Notes: generated by a model not told the origin, from the sequence alone. A stretch of DNA of 64,000 nt from Streptomyces sp. DvalAA-43 (GCF_900091725.1 NZ_FMBW01000054.1:186001-250000); one strand, 5' to 3'. Shown: positions 38,101 to 44,585, numbered from the stretch's first letter. Made by a program: numbers and translations.

Positions 38101-40650
38101 GTACAGCTGCACACCGCGCAGGAACTCGCGCCCCACGCCGACCGCGAGCGCAGCGAGCAGGACCTGGTCGGCGCCACCGACCACCTCTTCCACGAGAACG
38201 CCGGAAACCGGCTGACGATCCCCGAGAACCTGCGGGGGCGCTGGACGGCCGACCGGGTGCGGCTGGCCGCGCTGCAGCACTCCTCCCACGGCCGCCTCGT
38301 CCCCGGACGGTCGGACTCCCGCCGACTGGTCCTGGAGGCGTTCCCCGAACCGGACGTCCGCCTGGAGATCCACCACGAGCAGAGCGACGACGGGACGTGG
38401 AAGATCGCCGACTACGAGATCCACACCGACGACGGCCCCGGTGCGCAGCCGCCGCTGTGGCGGCCGGAGGGCCACATGGCGGTGGCAGCGACCGGGCTCG
38501 GTGTCCACCCCGCGCATCTGTTCGCCCTCGGAGAGGAACTCGGCCTGCCCCACCACCAGGTGACCAGCGCGGCGGCGCTCCTGCGCGGACTCGGTGATCC
38601 GCGCGCCGTCGCGGCCGAACTGCGGCAGCTCGCCGCCCGGCTGGGCGGCGTCGACCCGGGACTGCTCACCGCGCGGACCAGCGAGCTGAACATCGGCGTC
38701 GAGCACTGGTGGGACCTCGCCGCACATCTGCGGAGCACCGGACACACGGTGGCAGAACTGCTCGTCGAGGGACCCGGCGGTGACCTGGCCGCGTCCTGGG
38801 AGCACAGGACACCGAAGGGCATCTCCGAGGACATCGCACTCCAGGCCCTCACCCTCGGCGTCCACCCGCGCCGACTCGAGCTGGTGATGGAAGCGGCACT
38901 GATCCATGATCCGACGGTGTTCGGCGAGCACACCCGGCCGCTCTGGTCGTCCGGGCTCACTCCCGAGCAACTGGCCGAGCAACTGGTCGGGCATCAGTGG
39001 CGCGGCAACTTCGGCGAGATGGCCCGGCAGTTCGGCGTCGTGCCGCAGGCGGACGGAGCGTCGGCCGCCTTCGCCCGGTGGTCGGGGGTTCCCGAGGAGT
39101 CCGCCTCCCAGGGGCTGCCGCTGAACCAGCTCACACTGGCGGACATCACGCACGCCGTGGCGCTGTGGCGGCTCGGCCAGAGCGACCCGACCGTCACACT
39201 CCACGACGGCTCGGATCCCCGACCGCTCGCGCTCCTGGCCCAACGCATCGGCATACGGGCCGACCACGCCCGGGTCTATCTCGACGGTCCGGGCAGGGAA
39301 TCCGGTGCCCTCTCGCTGACGACCCATCTGGAACAGCGGTACCTGGACGCGTTCCACACGTCCTCACTGTTCACCGACCCCGTTTCCCAGATGGCACCCG
39401 CCCCCCTCGCGGTGCTCGAACTCGCCGACCACCTCGTGATCGACCCCACGCTGCTCGGCACCATCCCGAACCTCCGCATGGACAGCGGAGAAACCGTCTC
39501 CGCCCTGCTCCTCCAGGGCGGAGACCCGGCCGTCCTCGCGGGCTCGGTCCACGACCGCCTCAGGGAACTCGGCCTCGAACCCCGTGAACTGGCGTGGTTC
39601 CAGAACCTTTCGGTGACGGCCGAGCACATCGAGCGGTTCTGGCGGTACGTGGAGGACCACCGCGCGACCCACGGGGAACTGGACGCGCTGCTCACCGGCG
39701 ACCGGCGAGCGGGCCCGGCCGCGGTGGCGAAGTGGGCCGCGCACGAAGCGGGGACGACACCCGTGCCCGCGCCCCTCGGATCCTCGTCCACGGCCCCGAT
39801 CGGGCAGGAACAGGACCGGGCACACCATTTCTCGTCCACCACGAGCGGCCAGGCCGCGTCCACACCGCTTCCCGGACAGAACGACTCGCTGCCCGGCGCC
39901 TTGCTGGAACTGGCCAAGCAGCTGCGGCCCGTCGACGGGGAGGACCGGACCGGACTGGCCGACGCCGACCTGTTCCAGGGCAACAGCCCGGCCGCCCGCA
40001 ATGCCCGGCTGGACTCCTTCCGCACAGCGGTGGTCAGAGCCGCCGCCACCACCGACGTCGATGAGCGGGCCGCCCGTATCGCCTCGGACATCAAGGCGAG
40101 CCAGTACTTCACCGACGGCAACACCCGGACGGCGACCTCGGCCGTCTTCGCGACCTACGCCGCGGCCGGGATCGGCCTCGATGCCACACCGCTGGAGGTG
40201 TTCGCCGCGATCGGTGAGGCCGAGGTGAACGCGGCCTTCGACCTCACCAACTGGCTCCGTGAGCGCCGCAACGACGAGGACGGGCCCGCGGTGGTCCCGT
40301 CCGTGGCGGATCTCGAACAGATCAACACCATGGCGGGGCAGTTGGCAGCGGCGGAGGCGGCACTCCAGCGGATCGGGGGGTACTGGCGCACCTACGTCCG
40401 CGACCATCCGACGGAGTCGGAGGAGGACCGCCACGAGAACTTCCTGGGCGAGCTGCTCGAAGACTCGGAGGCCGACTACGACCTGTGGTCGGAACGCCAG
40501 GAGATCGAACGGGCGATCAGACTCATCCGTCCCGGGGCAAGGGGAGCCTTCCTGGACACGGTGGCGCAGCGGCGCGCACCGGAGAACGAGGACGAGACCC
40601 TCGTCGAGGAGATCGAGCGCCTCATGGAAGCGCTCGGGCTGGACGAATGA
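26134..40650 (+). CDS. Giant (4,838 aa) multi-domain T7SS substrate, polymorphic-toxin-like
   Basis: Layout by residue: 1-100, WXG100/CpnT-like helical domain (NFSGKAADQFAQYAEYL); 110-190, hydrophobic helices; 500-770, Thr/Gln/Ser linkers including a DDDHNHDDNQAVTR tandem repeat (709-736); 770-2400, a long unrecognised region; 2410-2540, two tandem coiled coils; 2590-2790, a possible OTU-like fold without Cys; 2790-2850, a Glu/Pro/Thr linker; about 3290-3480, a zincin with HELTH at 3423-3427; 3570-3630 and 3750-3815, EndoU-like segments; about 4650-4680, a Fic/Doc-like motif YFTDGNTRTA with Gln4657 in place of His. The GTG at 26134 is the only early start. No signal peptide is seen, so ESX export is inferred from the N-terminus and operon. 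No downstream immunity gene is obvious. Confidence 0.8.
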   Translation: MLTPSPEAQTLLLVFSGEKWPSINEDLLREVADYYDALVGNFDDLQTYLVGAESYIKANFSGKAADQFAQYAEYLSGGGNTSILNGCADQAQNLAKIARDTANQAEYAKWMILAQVIELMIEMAFEAAVSWIPGLNAVAHAMTVIAEMALRMIAKAVIKSLIRSILIHTAISVAIGAAMDVAIQLIQKGQGNRKDWDWDATKSALGFGALQGVFGGVFNPIGGALGKKLGKIVGSDGAKWLGEQIGHHLDTLAGKTGANKGLAHTLGNILGGVDGELVKNLDKGTGKLVSDSFVDKVGNAFAKYGFNGLEGDAARNVGKTWANSLNKHWSTDSAVHQVSENIAKDLAKNIGGQVDEAALKTLSHTITGDVAKSVSSKAMSETLSKMQKFGFAAGLYGTSAVIEAGAQNLAEGTYNLMTQGTFTTSWETFVSGVAPNAFSHAMRHTVVHPFLAHSNSPIANFLKGLNSKLDTLDTLPGEYGPKVTSNDASVPVGLGAADRATTETNTGPDPETNTDPESNTGEESTASTTSTVSSTSTNSLEATVPPAPSPVVTQTQTVTQEVTLAVTQTLSPAQTPAQTVKQATPQTQTQTVSNPTPSVSVSGNGSKAPVPTPLVPRPTQSNVSSSAFSNETPNYSAPKPTPTASQSLGTPVDGLVVVETVETAAPLTPTPMPTSTSESVPEVIPDSVGQTDLSSESIQVTDDDQVLHNDDHNHDDNQAVTRDDDHNHDDNQAVTRDDDHNVSNDDNHNASSDLSSPTDPTPTTPPALALTNSDGTTKPIHIPGFLNDVSTYLDADEQVPFHGAVGGHLAVQLDHSSKDPAQLAGELANKAGVTLNAPDALALALADQPHTFLGDGRRFTVTTADGRKRELRVKAIPDQNEWKVIPEDENAPTDPVKFDTVQRSQQTEGPSYSDSSTVQAPVSVAIGANVVGRITVTPGMTTSRDSNLNTQLLSQRETRSHGPSVKLGTQVRYELTLHDIPVTESADPPGTDTGAHVITHTVPNGMVVRIPEAHTTSARPDPRKDRVPLKFTAVSGERASIEHTESYFNLDAMTDWVLQHTDSPIGSSNYQAVVDHFSAEHFTQIDGRDPVPPLRLHKTDGSVSGTVTIGRPVPKRHWVIDTGTDFELRDTGQFTQKNESSVHRDHNLDVSLFVGGQADPTGFSEAFAAPRIQAGLTFGYGHSSRNTANLGGAAGAKHGERSPKDVRTVLVLRESLVTVRMPDGTHQTFTVGSLVRMPVGEAQRLAGWDNQDGLRVGVNAPEKPAYWNGDDGKVTMLGPGRPGEIHIDTHSRIPEAAANDVRTPEQKLVDSLLDDLKKADPGLPLATRAQVAAAEQHRSWFKRLFRRGRAFVNAVNNTRTLMAALSKQGLREGMHQAATAEGIRVNLLGSTFTRDRGYTLTVRADLHDPSYVGSARRTSTEATGGGERFDTGQQITHTFGVGLEATFAARQNAKDELGTPINTGTGGVGVRGMLRTTRQVKSGGTATREDLFAPTPGTDYYDFAGRLTFEIQRSAFPQPLMQALTLGGMRALARYGRDSHVRAVKWLYEHAGLGGIGETVDGKTSVQLTSHPLAFTFGVPDGLSKASGMSDADRGRFTGSLESSALPDGESPEQDAITSKGLAAVTLSTRPDRTLLDSALDLAGKTSGGAWRLTDAGALMSERIRRIFGQHSLTALSDQVFSPGGHIIGNLHDKGTLFGGDESLSLTGTRHNLKAVGTPFTASPEMNTALEQAFGYTRGRSWGGTLGTTGMFAGLEAVGGAHFTGQGGTSHTWLQKFWSRSNASSTTSTRDLNQVLGNDRWVLAVADTDFRIGARHKPLGFFGRPFGSSRSDSTQVIRKPGGWVGLLRERDAMKAGLIDDGLGPVPEGALPDVKWHSRGDLDVASRGAFAHNAPQDAAGLKKLGESLEKAGIAEQTRHTINAMVSARSARSAIQTGGTLTSRGRTSALAHVRKLNILGKDVAITVRHERVGTPKVVDTLFGDHELGASRGISQETSFASSNSHAHGVNGGETVRGPGGSGGLTASAGGGFNDSVTAADSVSGVVTQVTTLPGPKAVVETEWKTTVTVTYSDGSNAIEPATWNATVTTSESYLMLEPEGDGDVPQTTPTSLRPKAAMTIEAPKSGQSPADLLTETANLNKAAARKGDGGLHIHEVIGADQVQDLGKLLVSRAHRNDRSRTLQHTYEDGRIAEAVNHATRESDLVKSGGAGADALETALNDIALTSALSSGHAQSGRHAVTLTDNSVIGGVDTTLVLATHLDFSKARRIAVSSQVKFDDLTGTGAGTEMSDGTGISSVGGPGVSGVVAGAGKLTAAPGVPVAGIGTVAGDTHRIGQAEQTRLNLKPPAGHGHLYAVPATFHLAAGSQRHIKDSTVGRLFTSRTALQSGKTEATVLVWLSDERVRELELELLSTEQAEAAKAVTKAEKAWEDNYKEYWEQRRQVKALGTRADAAQDEYVRIRRQADPLYDPNAPDATSESHEEGNADEDVTKAKKAWDDSAKEFRERQQKLEDLAKKVNAAGEEYARIRLSTDPMFRGDPNAPTTAPTFNEEVRHDHGKAKPEDEFTETVGDDDNPTAITIDGTTHPLMDVENVGHGFFNALAEGLKQNDHHAGPQANGPALHRELADRLRPHVAATSHISETPSTSTPPPYFTELATLVPPDLTDAFTADDVREAGLADLVDNPESEAGKEFHDRGAIPPMKEALTEQQRLALASISAGRDGGRETLTDHGTADLYPALAAALWGVPVTVAHNGKLHTFLPEGGKAEPGAWKQGVLLHLKDGTYRYVDRRTVPATEPETPTQPEPVTQTPEPTSVETVVETPDPETVTETPGPVPTDTPPSPSMSQTSAVMDEEGPGNPTGDRTVSQDIFEVLNATFQVDEPLAELGKQFNVPVMGLVAFDQHLADLHVDRSHWDALDGHLGRHGSTLAELAGGGDPDRIRAAVVDWLAEPVHEPSGAVRDAAARYGTSPDHVERLLRRHGLHDAEGLVDEIGDNLPQTSLADWFDTHPEAVARLRDRQDAARFAAAVHDLGLAVGNEHGTVPGPATGVHLTDFRTWHTGPGHLGHTTDEQLREAVARWYLESHRQLGILPAGIDVRALARLARTADSAGGTAPAEFHDAVTELLAADSLPQAVDLATALGHGAGLGDVRALTRGLGVDAAVLRPFGGLLGHHLARHAAAPDAIDAAVASFRVDLAHHGFSTADLPSLAAQGATDRTVDPIGTEQLDAFAHYLVNQQTLGSTPHSAVRAWRNLPAAAAAAHVETWRANDTADAHDENLVLGTVDITPPTWDQYGRLFHLGPIASRAFRARRVLLPDGSVRAEITLPIKLIHRPGEEHVAEAARRVARSSVDTYLNAPRYRLPNGDLLHVTVEFTDADVPVERYPDGYFKSPSNGVHLVDVSLEPGGRMEARQWKLPGDSPAVFAHELTHLLGPWDYYREHSNTLRPVYIDRALMGGPVIGDHYGQPAISPLSMNIGRLHNQRLMPRDLSLIGSAIETAWKTAGLNPGPRNDMPSLLPLDVAERVLRGNPATGAAGRLAPIGTSGRLRPTPHGDINPNGTYLASGGGRENRPVMMFPEHWSLEEAAAAVEHVHREQMRRQRIGPDGEFEGVHHGVRIRGHALADGTITDFEPSSRQDDLAPALFADPVDEPHPTPFTKGGAPLATHRLWDFLTLGDRSRGIGGHLRIGGQNDENATNPSAVKYRPFGGTTAANHTMRAGAYALELQSWLNQRMCAVLTSPGPAVAVSDGVTNLNTLFPDHWGNWAMDDVIRSGHQNALDSGAFTLLPSGGHLWHAVIQGVPMHGQVLDGEHQWVRPSWHQPGHGAPGAHELLAEARDIDFHTADGAHYRMHRMLFRGGEQTTVLVRVLHLPNHRSPAPLLETVQNTTLFVGDSEGLGQTYLRFAVEYDGPDNGPDAALIDQAASGGGADDLPTLLTPGIGALRLSAPRILDPGTWQPPEGTNDTPAWRAMTSAALELHGPGALTYESGVDALVQLHTAQELAPHADRERSEQDLVGATDHLFHENAGNRLTIPENLRGRWTADRVRLAALQHSSHGRLVPGRSDSRRLVLEAFPEPDVRLEIHHEQSDDGTWKIADYEIHTDDGPGAQPPLWRPEGHMAVAATGLGVHPAHLFALGEELGLPHHQVTSAAALLRGLGDPRAVAAELRQLAARLGGVDPGLLTARTSELNIGVEHWWDLAAHLRSTGHTVAELLVEGPGGDLAASWEHRTPKGISEDIALQALTLGVHPRRLELVMEAALIHDPTVFGEHTRPLWSSGLTPEQLAEQLVGHQWRGNFGEMARQFGVVPQADGASAAFARWSGVPEESASQGLPLNQLTLADITHAVALWRLGQSDPTVTLHDGSDPRPLALLAQRIGIRADHARVYLDGPGRESGALSLTTHLEQRYLDAFHTSSLFTDPVSQMAPAPLAVLELADHLVIDPTLLGTIPNLRMDSGETVSALLLQGGDPAVLAGSVHDRLRELGLEPRELAWFQNLSVTAEHIERFWRYVEDHRATHGELDALLTGDRRAGPAAVAKWAAHEAGTTPVPAPLGSSSTAPIGQEQDRAHHFSSTTSGQAASTPLPGQNDSLPGALLELAKQLRPVDGEDRTGLADADLFQGNSPAARNARLDSFRTAVVRAAATTDVDERAARIASDIKASQYFTDGNTRTATSAVFATYAAAGIGLDATPLEVFAAIGEAEVNAAFDLTNWLRERRNDEDGPAVVPSVADLEQINTMAGQLAAAEAALQRIGGYWRTYVRDHPTESEEDRHENFLGELLEDSEADYDLWSERQEIERAIRLIRPGARGAFLDTVAQRRAPENEDETLVEEIERLMEALGLDE
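28258..28341 (+). repeat. Tandem 42-bp repeat (His/Asp/Asn-rich, inside the giant gene)
   Basis: Two near-identical 42-bp units (28258-28299, 28300-28341) differ at the first codon. A partial third unit begins at 28342. Each encodes 14 residues, D/N-DDHNHDDNQAVTR. The acidic-His composition could bind metal ions or serve as a spacer. In-frame copy-number change is likely between strains. Confidence 0.8.
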
Positions 40651-40699
40651 CCGGCACAACCATCAGCACTACGGATGACGAAGAAGAGGAGTGGCACCA

Positions 40700-42277
40700 G
40701 TGGCAGTCACGGAGACGCAGAGCGGTACCCCCGACGGCGTCGGCGGGACCGGGCCGGAGGAGGTCGGGGCGCCGGCGATGAGCCAGGCGCGCGCCACGGC
40801 GTCCGTCAGCAACGGCGTGATCGGAGCGGACCCGGACGAGTCGCATGCCGCGCCGGAGAAGAAGCCCGGAAAGAAGCCGAAGCCTGATCCCGAGGCAGGG
40901 GCAGGGGCTGGGGCTGGGGCAGAAGCGGAGGCGGAGGCGGAGACCGCAGTTACGGCGGTGACGGGGGAGGGGGCCGGTCCCGAGTCCGAGCCCGCGGCCG
41001 CCTCGGAGGGCAAGGCCGCAGCCGAGCCCGAGACGGCGGCGGGCGTCGCCTCCGCGCTACGGGGGAGCAGCGCGCCCAGGCCACCGGAGGCCGAGGCCGA
41101 GGCGAAGACGGAGGCGTCCGAGGCGCCTGTGTCCGAGGAAACGCCCACGCCCGACCCCGCGCCTATGGCCGCCGCCGCTGCTGCCGTCGGCACAACCGTC
41201 GCTCCGGCCGTGGCCACCACCGCCCGGTTCTCCTGGCTGCGGGCCGGCCGGCCCGCAGCCACCGCCGCGTCCGGCGGCTCGGGCGACGGGGCCCCGGACG
41301 CCGAGGCCGCCGGGGCATCGGGGAACCCGAACCGGATATCCCGTCCCATGGTCGCCGCCGCTGCGATCGGCGGAGTGGTCCTCCTCGCCGCTCCCTTCAT
41401 CATCAGCGCCAACTCGGGCGACGATCCGAAGGACAACAAGGGCCACAACGCCGCCGCCGGATACGACGGTCCGAGCACCTCCCCGTCCGGGTACGTGCCC
41501 AGCGCCGAGCAGGACGGAGGCAAGGCTGCCGGTGGCAAGGCTCCTGGCGGCAAGGCACCCGCCACGAAGGGCGGCTCCACCGCGAAGGTGCCCCCGGCGC
41601 CGGAGAACAACGCCGTCGCCGACTCCGCAGGGAAGGACAAGGCGGCCGACAAACCGTCACCCGCCGGGAGTCACAGGGCACCCGCCAAGTCGGGATCCGG
41701 CCCCAAGGCCGCCGGCGGGGGAGCCGCGGCGGACACCAGCGTCAAATCCGCCGCCGTCCAGCAGTTCTCCGCCTACGCGGGCCCGCACTGCTCGGGCTCC
41801 GGCGTCTCCTACAGCGAGCACGGCGCGTCGAAGGTCGCCAACGACGACGACCAGTGGACGACCGCGACCGGCGGCTACTCGTCCAACGGCTGCAACGGCC
41901 GTTTCCGTTCCGTCCCGATGTCCGGGGACGGCAGCGACGCGGGCAACTACGCGACGTGGTCCTTCAGCACCGGCTCCGTCACCTCGGGCACCTGCCGCAT
42001 CAGCGTGCACATCCCCGCCTCCAGCGACATCCGGCACGTCGGCGGCTCCCCGTCGTACTACACCGTCCACGCCGGGAGCAGTTCCTCCGGGTCGCGGCTC
42101 GCAAGCTTCACGATCGACCAGGTCAACCACCAGGGACAGTGGGTGGCGGCCCCGAACGTGAAGATCAACGGGGGGCGGGTGGCGGTCGTGCTGCACGACC
42201 GCGGCAAGGACTGGAACTCCCACGGCTCGACGGACGCGCACCACGCGGCGGACGCGGTCTACGTGAGCTGCAGCTGA
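40700..42277 (+). CDS. Membrane-anchored protein with C-terminal golvesin-like domain
   Basis: The protein has about 525 residues. Residues 1-200 are Ala/Glu/Pro-rich and disordered. One membrane helix (MVAAAAIGGVVLLAAPFIIS) lies near residues 215-235. A Lys/Ala/Gly/Pro linker (GGKAAGGKAPGGKAP) follows, then a C-terminal beta-sandwich of about 150 residues: WTTATGGYSSNGCNGRFRSV, YATWSFSTG, CRISVHIPAS, SPSYYTVHAG and AADAVYVSC, matching the golvesin C-terminal-like domain of surface proteins. Four Cys probably form disulfides outside the cell. GTG 40700 follows AGAGGAG at good spacing; GTG 40691 is in frame. It starts 49 bases after the giant gene and is the last gene before the terminator. 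It could anchor or receive the giant protein at the surface, or protect the producer (both speculative). Confidence 0.75.
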   Translation: MAVTETQSGTPDGVGGTGPEEVGAPAMSQARATASVSNGVIGADPDESHAAPEKKPGKKPKPDPEAGAGAGAGAEAEAEAETAVTAVTGEGAGPESEPAAASEGKAAAEPETAAGVASALRGSSAPRPPEAEAEAKTEASEAPVSEETPTPDPAPMAAAAAAVGTTVAPAVATTARFSWLRAGRPAATAASGGSGDGAPDAEAAGASGNPNRISRPMVAAAAIGGVVLLAAPFIISANSGDDPKDNKGHNAAAGYDGPSTSPSGYVPSAEQDGGKAAGGKAPGGKAPATKGGSTAKVPPAPENNAVADSAGKDKAADKPSPAGSHRAPAKSGSGPKAAGGGAAADTSVKSAAVQQFSAYAGPHCSGSGVSYSEHGASKVANDDDQWTTATGGYSSNGCNGRFRSVPMSGDGSDAGNYATWSFSTGSVTSGTCRISVHIPASSDIRHVGGSPSYYTVHAGSSSSGSRLASFTIDQVNHQGQWVAAPNVKINGGRVAVVLHDRGKDWNSHGSTDAHHAADAVYVSCS

Positions 42278-42332
42278 CGCCCGGCACCTCGGGCCGGGAC
42301 ATCACCGGGCCTCGGCCGATCAGCGCGGATGG

Positions 42333-42375
42333 GCTTCGGCCTGCTGTTTGTCTCAGGAGGACAGCAGGCCGAAGC
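42333..42375 (+). terminator. Hairpin terminator closing the T7SS operon
   Basis: GCTTCGGCCTGCTGT (42333-42347) pairs perfectly with ACAGCAGGCCGAAGC (42361-42375), a 15-bp stem with a 13-base loop. It starts 55 bases after the golvesin-domain stop. No T-tract follows, which is normal for Streptomyces terminators. Confidence 0.75.
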
Positions 42376-42702
42376 CTCCGGGCCCTGGACCTGGCCCTGG
42401 ACCGACGAGAGATCCGACACCCGAGGCCCCGTACCAGAGGCGGCCACGCCCCTGGGTGCCCGCAGATAGCGCGCGTACTCCGCCGCCCCGGGGTCGATAC
42501 CTGCCGGGAGCGGGGGAACGATGGGAAGACAAGCCGACGTCACGCAATTCCTTGCGTAAACGACCGGCGGCCCGACCGAGAGGTCGACGGCCCAGTTGCT
42601 TCTCCGTGGCCCGGAACCCTCCCGGCGGCGCCGCGCTACCCCGGGCACACAGTGCCGGGACACCGGAGCGCCGGAGCAGACAGCGCAGAGTGGGAGCCTC
42701 CC
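42376..42702. other. Intergenic region without a recognisable gene
   Basis: These 327 bases between the operon terminator and the doxX-like gene hold no convincing coding region. They should contain the promoter of the DoxX gene; CAATTCCTTGCGTAAACG near 42544 is the least GC-rich part. Nothing else was recognised. Confidence 0.4.
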
Positions 42703-43263
42703 ATGAAGTTCACCATCAACGAGAAGTTGCGTGCCCCGCCCCAGCCGGAGCCGGGTGCCCGCGTAGCGGGAGCGCCCGCGGTCTCCGCAGGCGACTGCGG
42801 TCTGCTCCTTCTGAGAATCACCTTCGGCCTCCTCCTGGCCGGGCACGGGTGCCAGAAGCTCTTCGGCATATTCGGTGGCGACGGCCTTGCCGCAACGGGC
42901 AGGTACCTCGCAAGCCTGGGCTTCCGCCCCGGAGTGCTCTATGCCGTGATCGGTGGCGGGTCCGAATTCCTCGGAGGCATCGGCCTGGCACTGGGGCTGT
43001 TCACCCCACTGGCATCGGCAGCCCTGATCGGCGTGATGATCAATGCGATGGTGACCGTCACGGCGGCGCACGGACTGTGGGAGACACAGGGCGGCGTCGA
43101 GTTCAACGTGTGCATCGCGGTCGTGGCGCTGGCCATCGCCGCCATCGGTCCCGGCCGGTTCGCCCTCGACAGACCGTTCCGCTGGGGGAAGGGCGGCTGG
43201 ACGGAAGCCGCCTTCGCCCTGTGCGTCGGTGGCATCAGCGCCGCCATCGCGCTGGCCCTGTGA
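42703..43263 (+). CDS. DoxX family membrane protein
   Basis: The protein has 186 residues. The DoxX pattern is clear: LLLLRITFGLLLAGHGCQKL then FGIFGGDGLAATGRYLASLG in the first helix and loop, and YAVIGGGSEFLGGIGLALGL then FTPLASAALIGVMINAMV in the second and third. A final pair of helices lies near residues 135-185. DoxX-type proteins are four-helix quinone- or thiol-linked membrane proteins of mostly unknown function, some part of redox stress complexes. The ATG at 42703 follows GGGAG; the frame is open far upstream, but only this start gives the family N-terminus. It appears monocistronic. Confidence 0.85.
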   Translation: MKFTINEKLRAPPQPEPGARVAGAPAVSAGDCGLLLLRITFGLLLAGHGCQKLFGIFGGDGLAATGRYLASLGFRPGVLYAVIGGGSEFLGGIGLALGLFTPLASAALIGVMINAMVTVTAAHGLWETQGGVEFNVCIAVVALAIAAIGPGRFALDRPFRWGKGGWTEAAFALCVGGISAAIALAL

Positions 43264-43421
43264 ACGTGGGCAGCCGGCACGGAGGCTGCCGACGACCTCA
43301 GGGGAGACGGGGGAGAGTCCGGCCGCCCGGCCACGTACCGGGCCCAGCGCCCTCTTGACGAGTGGACGCAGGCCGTCACGGGTTTCGACCGCGTACAGTC
43401 CGGCGCCCCGGTCGTGACCCG

Positions 43422-44579
43422 TCAATGACACCCGCGGGCATGGAGCCGGGCGGCCTCGCGCGTCAGGTGATCACGCTCGGCGAGGCTCGGTGCCTTCTGG
43501 GCCGCTTCGGCGTACAACCGTGCTGCCGCCGTCAGGTCACCCTCCCGCTCGTGGAGATACGCCGATACTGCGGCGTAACGAGGCAGTGAGTCGTCCAGCC
43601 CCACGAGCGCCGCCAGACCGGCGCGCGCCCCATCGGCCTCACCGACGGCCACCGCACGGTTGAGCCGGACGACCGGACTGTCGGTGAGGCGCGCGAGCTC
43701 GTCGTACCACTCGACGATCTGGACCCAGTCGGTCTCCCCGGCGGTGGGCGCGTCGGCGTGGAGCGCCGCGATGGCGGCCTGGGCCTGGAACTCGCCCAGC
43801 CGGTCGCGGGCGAGGGCCTTCTGCAGGATCTCGACACCCTCGGCGATCGACTCGGTGTCCCATCGGCCCCGGTCCTGCTCGGCGAGCGGCACCAGACTGC
43901 CGTCGGACGCGGTCCGGGAGGCGTGCCGGGCGTGGTGGAGCAGCATGAGGGCGAGCAGCCCCGCCACCTCGGGGTGGTCGATCGAGGCCGCGAGCTGCCG
44001 GGTGAGCCGGATGGCTTCGGCGGCGAGGTCGACATCGCCGGAGTAGCCCTCGTTGAACACCAGGTACAGAACGCGCAGCACAGTGCCGACATCGCCGGAC
44101 CGGGCGAACCGCACCCCGGAGACGGTGCGCTTGGCCCGGCTGATGCGCTGCGCCATCGTCGACTCGGGCACCAGGTAGGCCCGTGCGATCTGGCGGGTGG
44201 TGAGCCCTCCGACGGCGCGCAGTGTGAGCGCGACCGCGGACGACGGCGTCAGCGACGGGTGGGCGCACAGGAAGTAGAGCTGGAGCGTGTCGTCCACCGC
44301 GGACGCGGGCCCCGGCGCCGGTTCCTCGCCGACGAGACCCTCACGACGGCGTCGGGCGGCGTCGGCCCGGGTCGCGTCCAGGTACCGGCGCCAGGCCACG
44401 GTGACGAGCCAGCCCTTCGGGTCGCGCGGAGGGCCGGCCGGCCAGACACGGACCGCCTCGACCAGCGCGTCCTGTACGGCGTCCTCGGCCGCCGCGAAGT
44501 CGGCTCCGCGGCGGACAAGGATGCCGAGCACCCCCGGCGTGAGCCTCCGGAGCAGGATCTCGTCCACCTCAGAGGGCAT
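43422..44579 (-). CDS. ECF RNA polymerase sigma factor, ECF42 type with C-terminal TPR-like domain
   Basis: The protein has 385 residues. Region 2 reads DFAAAEDAVQDALVEAVRVW then GPPRDPKGWLVTVAWRRYLD. Region 4 reads GLTTRQIARAYLVPESTMAQ and RISRAKRTV. The ~200-residue C-terminal extension (LYLVFNEGYSG, then helices ending RDHLTREAARLHARGC) is the TPR-like part characteristic of ECF42. Family knowledge: ECF42 genes neighbour DGPF proteins and lack an anti-sigma factor; the C-terminus is needed for activity. The ATG lies 6 bases after the stop of such a DGPF gene. A matching promoter is found upstream of the pair, so autoregulation is likely. Confidence 0.9.
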   Translation of the reverse strand: MPSEVDEILLRRLTPGVLGILVRRGADFAAAEDAVQDALVEAVRVWPAGPPRDPKGWLVTVAWRRYLDATRADAARRRREGLVGEEPAPGPASAVDDTLQLYFLCAHPSLTPSSAVALTLRAVGGLTTRQIARAYLVPESTMAQRISRAKRTVSGVRFARSGDVGTVLRVLYLVFNEGYSGDVDLAAEAIRLTRQLAASIDHPEVAGLLALMLLHHARHASRTASDGSLVPLAEQDRGRWDTESIAEGVEILQKALARDRLGEFQAQAAIAALHADAPTAGETDWVQIVEWYDELARLTDSPVVRLNRAVAVGEADGARAGLAALVGLDDSLPRYAAVSAYLHEREGDLTAAARLYAEAAQKAPSLAERDHLTREAARLHARGCH

Positions 44580-44585
44580 CGGAGG

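Noticed and set aside
42259..43431. 390-codon minus-strand frame opposite the DoxX gene
   Set aside because: It has no domain and is the shadow of doxX plus intergenic DNA. DoxX helices are clear on the plus strand.
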